Source: Casuarina equisetifolia (lineage: Eukaryota > Streptophyta > Magnoliopsida > Fagales > Casuarinaceae). From it: a stretch of 64,000 nt of DNA. The notes beneath the pieces were generated by a model, which had not been told where the DNA came from, did not search any database, and saw nothing but the letters and a program-made list of their open reading frames with translations. Position numbers and translations under genes: made by a program. Every line of letters starts with the position of its first letter. Positions within the stretch are counted from its first letter, which is position 1. Location of the stretch: contig CM052354.1 in assembly GCA_028551475.1 (NCBI GenBank), positions 15,647,258 to 15,711,257 of the forward strand, written 5' to 3'. This document shows positions 58,130 to 64,000 of this stretch, piece by piece.

Positions 58130-61100
58130 TTACCTGCAGTATAATAGGATTCCAGTAAGTAAAGAAACCATCCATACTGCCTATCTCATCACATGTTAAC
58201 TCCGACGTACCTTGTCCTCGAGCTCCCCAGAGTGAGCTCCAGATCATCTGATCCACACTCTTCGTGAATTCTTTCACCTTCCCATGGCTTCACTAGCCCT
58301 GCTGTGTTGCTCCCAAAAGCAAATTCGTCCGAAACTGCTTCAGCCATAGGAATGTCAGCAGTATGATCAGAGCCTGCAGCAAAGGCAGGAGAGCACGTCC
58401 CACTTTGGCCAGGAGTCCACATGCGAGATCCACCACCGGCTAAAGCCTCTTCCTTGAAGCCAAATGGGTTTGAAGAGACAAGGGTGAAAGTTGGAGATGT
58501 TGGCACGCCTTGGGGGATTTGAATACCAGCAAACCATTCAGGATCAGGGACAATTTGGCGTCCTGGGCTTGGTGGAGTAGAAGATGGAAGGAAGGAGTAG
58601 TTCTGTGCAACCCAGCCTGGACGTGCAGACTGGTCATCCCAATCACTTTTAAATCGGGGTGTCCGAGCAGTTGGGGAGCTCAATGGGGGGGTAACGGGAG
58701 CACTAATTGAACCACCATGGATATAGAGATCAGGATACTTGGAAGAGGAGGCTGATGATGATCCCGATGAGAGATTTTTGAGCCATGGAATGAGGGAACT
58801 ACCATCGGAATTCAGATTAGCAGCATAAGAGGAAGAAGCTGGGCTAGGAAATGATGAGGATCCTGGACTTGGGTTGTATGAAGCGCAGGGACTTGGTAGG
58901 TAAGATGAGCATGGGCTTGCTGCTGTAGATCCACCAACCACATCCATGCGTTCGGCAGGCTTGCATCCCTAGATGGAATTGAAATGATTGGTGGCAATAA
59001 AGCGTACAAAAGACTTGAATGATAAATGCAAATCTAACTGGAATTTCATATGTAGGCCACAATTACAGTGCAAGCAATCAGATTGCTTCTACACAAGCAC
59101 AAAAGAACCATGTGCCTTTTTCAGCCTAATTCTATAAAAATATGATTGTGCAATGTGGAAGGAAATATACTGTTCAAGAATTTTTCATTATCATAACAAG
59201 ACGCAATTTTGAGCACTAGGATTCTGCTGTCCCTCCTATGGTCTAAGGATCAAGGCCAAGGTCCATATTCCACCATTTGCAATGTCAAATTCTCATGCAC
59301 CAGACTTTCCCTCCATGTTGTCCGGAGGTTTTTTACCTTTCTTTTGCAACTTAGTTCATAATGACTGAAATATCTTCAGCAGAGGAACTCATCTTAATAT
59401 ATGTTAATTTCCTTCTCTCATTATAGTGAAGTCAATGCCCTAACTATGCACATCTCATTAAATGTGGTACTTGAAAATCCTGTTCTACATTGTTTGGAGG
59501 GCAAGTCTCACTAGAGCCAGTTAAGGCAATTTTTCCCCGGCCTCCCTCAAATTATCATGTTATGCGAGCAAAAGGGGTCATTCTGATCCGCAAGGCACAA
59601 TTAATCTTAGCCTTACTTAGATATGATCACCAAGAAAGTTGCTAATGAATTAAGAAATGCAGATCCACCTATGGATTTCTAAACTTTTGATACAGAATCT
59701 ATATAAATACCAAACCTCACAGGTACTCAATGCCAATCATATGACATGAAACAGTAACTCCAGCTTCCTAGATGGCATTGGGTCATTTTGCGGCCACACA
59801 AAACTAACTGGTTTCACATTTAGAACTGGCAGGCATGTAAGTTTGATCTATGAATGGCACCCCAGCATTACAAGCACCTTAATAGGTTCAGCAATGACTA
59901 TAGCCAATGATTACCATCAAATGTTTGGTATGTAATGGGTAACCCAATAGATCATATCAGTATTGGTTCTTTCACTCAATGACTCACGTCATGATCGCAA
60001 TTTTGGGGACAAAGCTACAAACAACCTCATTATCCTTCGGAAACTTTAAGAAAGCCATCTAAGTTGTTTGGCATATAACTGGGCACTCTAACAGATAATA
60101 TTTATATTAGTTCTCTTCGAATATTGGGTCTATGATTCAAGTCATGATCTCATTTTTGTGGACAGACCTAAAAACAACCTCATTATCCTTTGTAAACCTC
60201 AAGAAGGCCTATCCAAGTTGCTGTCTTAGTTTCTTTAGGCATCGTGGTCAACCCTGAAAGTAACAGACCATGTGGGATTCAGATGCCAACCCTATTGTAT
60301 TAATTCACTTTATCTCCATAGAGACATTAAAAAGTCACATTCTCTCTCTCCAGAAATTTAAAAGGGTATATAAATAACTTCCAACACCCTGTAGAATTAC
60401 CTCCGGCCTTATTAAAGCAGGATTCATAAGTTAACAATACCAACAATAAATGACTGTAAATAACCCACCGCTAAAACTAAAACGAAAGTAGGAACCATCA
60501 CGGGAAGTCCAGAGAAAAGGAATTCCCAGAGTGGAATCCTAAGCACATAGAGCAAAAGTTGCAGCAGCTGAATATTAGGAAGAGAAAATTCTCAGACCGG
60601 CAAAGCCACTCACTCATTCCAACCCTCCCCCCCTTTCCTCTCTTTTCTCTCCAATCCTCGACTTTCCAGACCGGGAACTTTACAAAGTCATTTTACCACG
60701 ATAACCCAAAAAGGCATATTCGCCACCTCGAGATCTATGCTGTCCCTGGGTCTCACACCAGCAGTCGCAAAAGCCCAAAAAGGAACAGAGAGATTCTATG
60801 GCCCTTCACGCAAAAAGGTAATTACAAAGAAGTAAAGGAAAAAATACTGTCTTCGCGCTACTAACATGCGCCGCTCCAGCGCATTTTAGCATAGGACATT
60901 ACTCTTTGCTAATGTATACCAACGAACCTGTGCGTGTTAGCATGCACCACGAAACGCGAAGCCCTGGGTCGACGAGCTTCGGGTCTGCTAACACGCACGA
61001 CGGATGGCGGTGCAATGTAGTAAGAACCAGAATGCTGTAATGTGTCCACACCGACTTGACTCCTAGCTCTAAGATGCGCTAACAGACACAGACATGAAAG

Positions 61101-61594
61101 CGAAAAAGAGGATTAATCCCAACTGAACTGATGAAGTGTTATGATACGAAAACACAAACGGAAAGAAAACATTATATCAAAGGTGAAGCTATATTATAGA
61201 AACTAACAAAGTGCCATTCTTCCGATACCAATTAAATAATTGCACTACGAATTAGATCGCCTATGAACATCCCATTCCAGCCATATCGCCGTTCTAATTC
61301 GTCATTCCATTCATATCCTGACATGCAGAATAAAGCAAAACGAAAAGCATAACGCATAGGGGAAGCAGTGAACAGTACCTTGCGATAGGTAGTGCCATCA
61401 GGTTCGACGGCCCAACCGGCTTCGTTGCACAGGGCCTTGAGGACCTCGTTATTGTCGCAGTGTTTGGGAAGCTTGTAGTTCCCATACATTCTCAGTCCAG
61501 CAAAGATCTTCGCCGCTATTGCCCTACGCCTCCTCTCCCTCCTCTTGTTGTTCTCCCTCTCCTTCCACGTCGGCAACCTGCTTCCCGACGTCAT
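58130..61594 (-). CDS. BEH4: BES1/BZR1 homologue 4-type transcription factor, three coding exons, 325 aa
   Basis: Exons are 61594-61379 (72 codons), 58968-58211 and 58133-58130. The last adds one base to the final Arg codon (AG|G) and then TAA. Acceptors and donors are CGCAAG|GTACTG, CTAG|GGATGC, ACAAG|GTACGT and CTGCAG|GTAA. Residues 1-95 form the BES1_N DNA-binding region ([20 protein letters not shown], then [20 protein letters not shown]). Then comes a Ser/Pro-rich domain with many S/T-X3-S/T sites of the type phosphorylated by GSK3/BIN2 kinases ([20 protein letters not shown]). A conserved FSPSSP-like and PEST-like middle follows. The C-terminal LELTL is an EAR motif for TOPLESS-type corepressors. 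The family binds E-box and BRRE elements to execute brassinosteroid responses. The 325 residues fit the BEH4 branch. Intron 1 is 2.4 kb. Confidence 0.93.
60861..60997. repeat. Cluster of short inverted repeats in BEH4 intron 1
   Basis: CTAACATGCGC (60861-60871) pairs with GCGCATTTTAG (60879-60889). TGCGTGTTAGCA (60931-60942) pairs perfectly with TGCTAACACGCA (60986-60997), and inside that CGAAGC (60957-60962) pairs with GCTTCG (60976-60981). The block is GC-richer than the rest of the intron. Confidence 0.75.
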
Positions 61595-62100
61595 CCTCTT
61601 CTGTCTCTCGAAGAATGAGACAGCAACAAGCTCGTGTATTCACAGCAAGCGTTTTGGCAACGGATCGAGGATTAGCATCTAACCTAAGATGGATTCCCGA
61701 TTACTATAAATCCAGCTCAGCTCATGAATCGAAGCAGAAACGATGGTGTTCTGCGATGAATTTCAGCTCGGAGCTAGCTCCGAAACCAAGATTCAGAGAA
61801 AGAATCGGAGGCTAGCTTGGTGATCCAATCGGATCTGTGAGAGGAGACTGTGGAGCTGGCTGTGGTGTGGTCGACGACAAGGGCGAGACGGCTTGCAGGC
61901 TGGACGGAGAAACGCCCCCGGAGCCGGAAGTCGTCTACGGGAAACCCGGGATAAAAATAAGGACTGGTGTGTGAACTGAGAAGAGGTTTTGGGAGATGCT
62001 CAAGTAACTGGTTGAGTGGTTTTTGGCCCTCACGTTTACCTTTATATACCATTTTGCCACTGACTGTGATACTTGGACGATCATCCTGAGAAAGGCCGGG
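61595..62100 (-). promoter_or_regulatory. Probable 5' UTR and promoter of the BEH4 gene
   Basis: The 500 bp upstream of the BEH4 start are GC-richer than the flanking DNA, and a plant core promoter is expected here. On the minus strand a TATA-like TATATAAAGG lies at 62039-62048, about 450 bp before the ATG. Short frames on both strands are compositional. The assignment is positional apart from the TATA-like string. Confidence 0.45.
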
Positions 62101-64000
62101 ATTGCGGGTAATTTACCAATATGGGATAAAAATCATTACGTGATTGCTTTTAATTTGTATTTTTGGTAGTTAAATAGTATTTTATGTCCATGCTAAAGTT
62201 TACGTAATGGATCAGGTTTGGACTCTTTATGAGTGTTGAATGAACAAATTCTAAGAGGTTGGCAAGAAGAAAAATTAGAGAAATACGGCATAAAATAGAA
62301 TGACAAGAAAAGTCTTTGTAGATAAGCAACTGTTTTATATATACAAGTTCTAGAAGATTTGTTATCTAACTTAAGAGTTAGAGGAACACATTATTATATA
62401 AATAAGTTTTTTAATATATATCTTAATAATATGAAGTTTATTAACCACATCTTAATACTGTTAGAAAAAGATGTGTTTTATTGTAATAATCTTTAGTTTG
62501 CATATAATATATATAAATTATAATTTCAATCAATAATATTATAAAATAGTTGGGTTCTTATATTCTTTTATAATGTAACCTCATATATGCTCAAAAAGAA
62601 TATTTTTATTGATGGAATAATAGTTACATAACAATTCTTTTAAAGAAAAAATGATATTGGATTTGCTTTTTTTGCAAGCCACTTGAAGTCCCCTAGAAGA
62701 CTAATCAAAGCCCACATGAAGCAAGCCACTTGAAGCTTAATCAAAGCCCATTTGAAGCTAATTCAAAGCTTGCATGAAGTAGGCCACTTAAAGCTGATTC
62801 AGAGCCCACTTAAAGCATGTCGATTAAGACTTAACCTGACTAAGGCTTAATTTGATCTAGAGTCAATCTAAAGTAACCTAATTGAGACTTACCCAATCCA
62901 AGCCCGATAGCCAAAACAACATCGTTCGACTTATTAAGAAAACTCAATTAATCAAAATGAAAAGATTTGAGAAGAGACTAATTGTCAGAACAATCGACTA
63001 AGAGCAAAAATTGAAGATTCTAATGTTGATTGATAGAAATCTCTTCACTCTCTAATATGAAGATATCTACGGTGATGTCAAGTTTGACAAGAAACCTTAA
63101 AAAGCTTCAATTATTGGAATATCATATAAAAGCCTTCTTGACAATTAATTAAGAGCTTTTCTAATCATATATTTGCAAAATCGTGAAAAGCATTAAAGAT
63201 TTGTTCATATAGTGCTATCATATTTGGATTCAATGATAGTATCCAATTTGGGGTAATACTCAGTGATACTTCTCAAAGATTAATTATTTGTGATCTCTTA
63301 TATTTGTATTCATTTATTTATGTGCTAATTAAGTTCTACACATTATGTGCACATAAATAATGTTGTAAATCCGAAACCTTAACTTGATGATATTTGGAGG
63401 TTTCATGATTCGAGCTTAAATACTTGTTCAATCTTTTGAATAAGCTCTTTGATAGGCAATATCTCATACATTTCATATTATTTGGGAATTTGGTAACTGT
63501 ACAAAGATTGTTTCAACCTCATCTTGTAATCAGTAACTTGTATGACTTTTTAAGGAAGAGTTGGAAAGTGTGAAGAACGTTTTCTCCTACTTTGTTAGTA
63601 AAGCATAATCTAGCTGGTTGTATTGGTGGAAGAAAATGGTAGAAATAGGTGAAAAGGACTAAACCAACATGGAAAAATTGTTGTCTTTACTTGCTATATA
63701 TAATTGCTTTAAACTTATTTTTGTGTTTATCTCTTGGACTTCTTTGATTTGGTTATATTGGATTAAATTAGGTCATTGTTGAGTTACTTTTTTAGAAAAC
63801 CAATTCAAACTTCCCCCTTCTTGGTTGACCATTATACCTTACAAATACTAGTTATGAAAAGGAAATAAAATAACCACTAAGTAAACAATATCTCAAAAGC
63901 ATATAAAATGAAGCTTTCACATTCAATTAGTAAAACTAAACCCTAATTCTAGCATGGCTTTTACCAAAAATTAAATCAATCGATCAATGCTAATGTAAAT
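62101..64000. other. AT-rich intergenic DNA with short degenerate repeats
   Basis: No gene was recognised. 62680-62820 holds about five imperfect copies of a 20-30 bp unit around CCACTTGAAGCTTAATCAAAGC. The rest has no frame or domain I can support. It may be remnant LTR or other repeat DNA. Confidence 0.45.
62680..62820. repeat. Degenerate short tandem repeat
   Basis: The motifs AAGCCCACATGAAGCAAG, CCACTTGAAGCTTAATC, AAAGCCCATTTGAAGCTAAT, GGCCACTTAAAGCTGATTC and AGCCCACTTAAAGCATG follow one another. All are variants of CC(A/T)CTTGAAGC plus AATCAAAG. Confidence 0.65.

Noticed and set aside
1-64000. CRISPR arrays, operons, riboswitches, phage or bacterial defence genes
   Set aside because: The window is intron-bearing plant nuclear DNA. 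No spaced identical short repeats with unique spacers and no prokaryotic gene layout were seen.
1-64000. tRNA or rRNA genes
   Set aside because: No cloverleaf with the conserved GGTTCGA-type arm or rRNA-like block was spotted by eye. A dedicated scan (tRNAscan-SE, Infernal) would be decisive.

Overview
This is a plant nuclear window, almost certainly from a woody eudicot. Grapevine-like is my best guess from the style of the proteins and repeats, but this is inference. The evidence is GT-AG introns in eudicot-type genes (YJU2 splicing factor, BES1/BZR1 factor, FYVE-SYLF protein), AT-rich intergenic DNA and several LTR retrotransposons primed by initiator tRNA-Met. No bacterial, organellar or CRISPR-like content was seen.

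Layout. 1-2337 is the 5' half of a Copia element on the minus strand (its LTR ends at 2337; the rest lies outside the window). 2393-2960 is a decayed Gypsy integrase fragment, and 3130-4053 a broken glutathionyl-hydroquinone-reductase-like pseudogene, both minus. 4751-14061 is a seven-exon minus-strand gene for a 473-residue plant protein I cannot name, possibly a beta-barrel. 14062-17229 is AT-rich intergenic DNA with a possible solo LTR. 17230-26904 is an old Copia element (plus) holding a nested Gypsy element (17464-22919) and a small foldback element (about 25594-25878). 26905-30476 is intergenic with a Gypsy gag relic. 30477-35903 is an eight-exon YJU2/CCDC94 spliceosome gene (plus, 346 aa). 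37987-43104 (Copia 1, minus, target duplication CATAC) and 49536-54997 (Copia 2, minus, target duplication GATGT) are two younger complete elements. Copia 2 lies in an intron of a plus-strand FYVE-SYLF gene (44757-56021), and Copia 1 lies just upstream of its first recognisable exon. 58130-61594 is a minus-strand BEH4-type brassinosteroid transcription factor gene (three coding exons, 325 aa), convergent with the FYVE-SYLF gene. 62100-64000 is AT-rich intergenic DNA with short repeats.

The four host genes have unrelated jobs: splicing, brassinosteroid transcription, endosomal lipid binding and one unknown. They do not form a cluster or pathway. About 24 kb (well over a third) is recognisable retrotransposon, with at least three age classes by hand-counted LTR divergence: about 4% for Copia 1 and Copia 2, about 10% for the nested Gypsy and its Copia host, and fragments without LTRs. 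I did not find a convincing undescribed system. The observations most worth a second look are a Copia gag whose start codon is formed by the LTR/primer-binding-site junction, a nonsense codon in the SYLF exon, a BEH4 stop codon reached only after the last intron, the long-armed foldback element, and the unnamed 473-aa gene.
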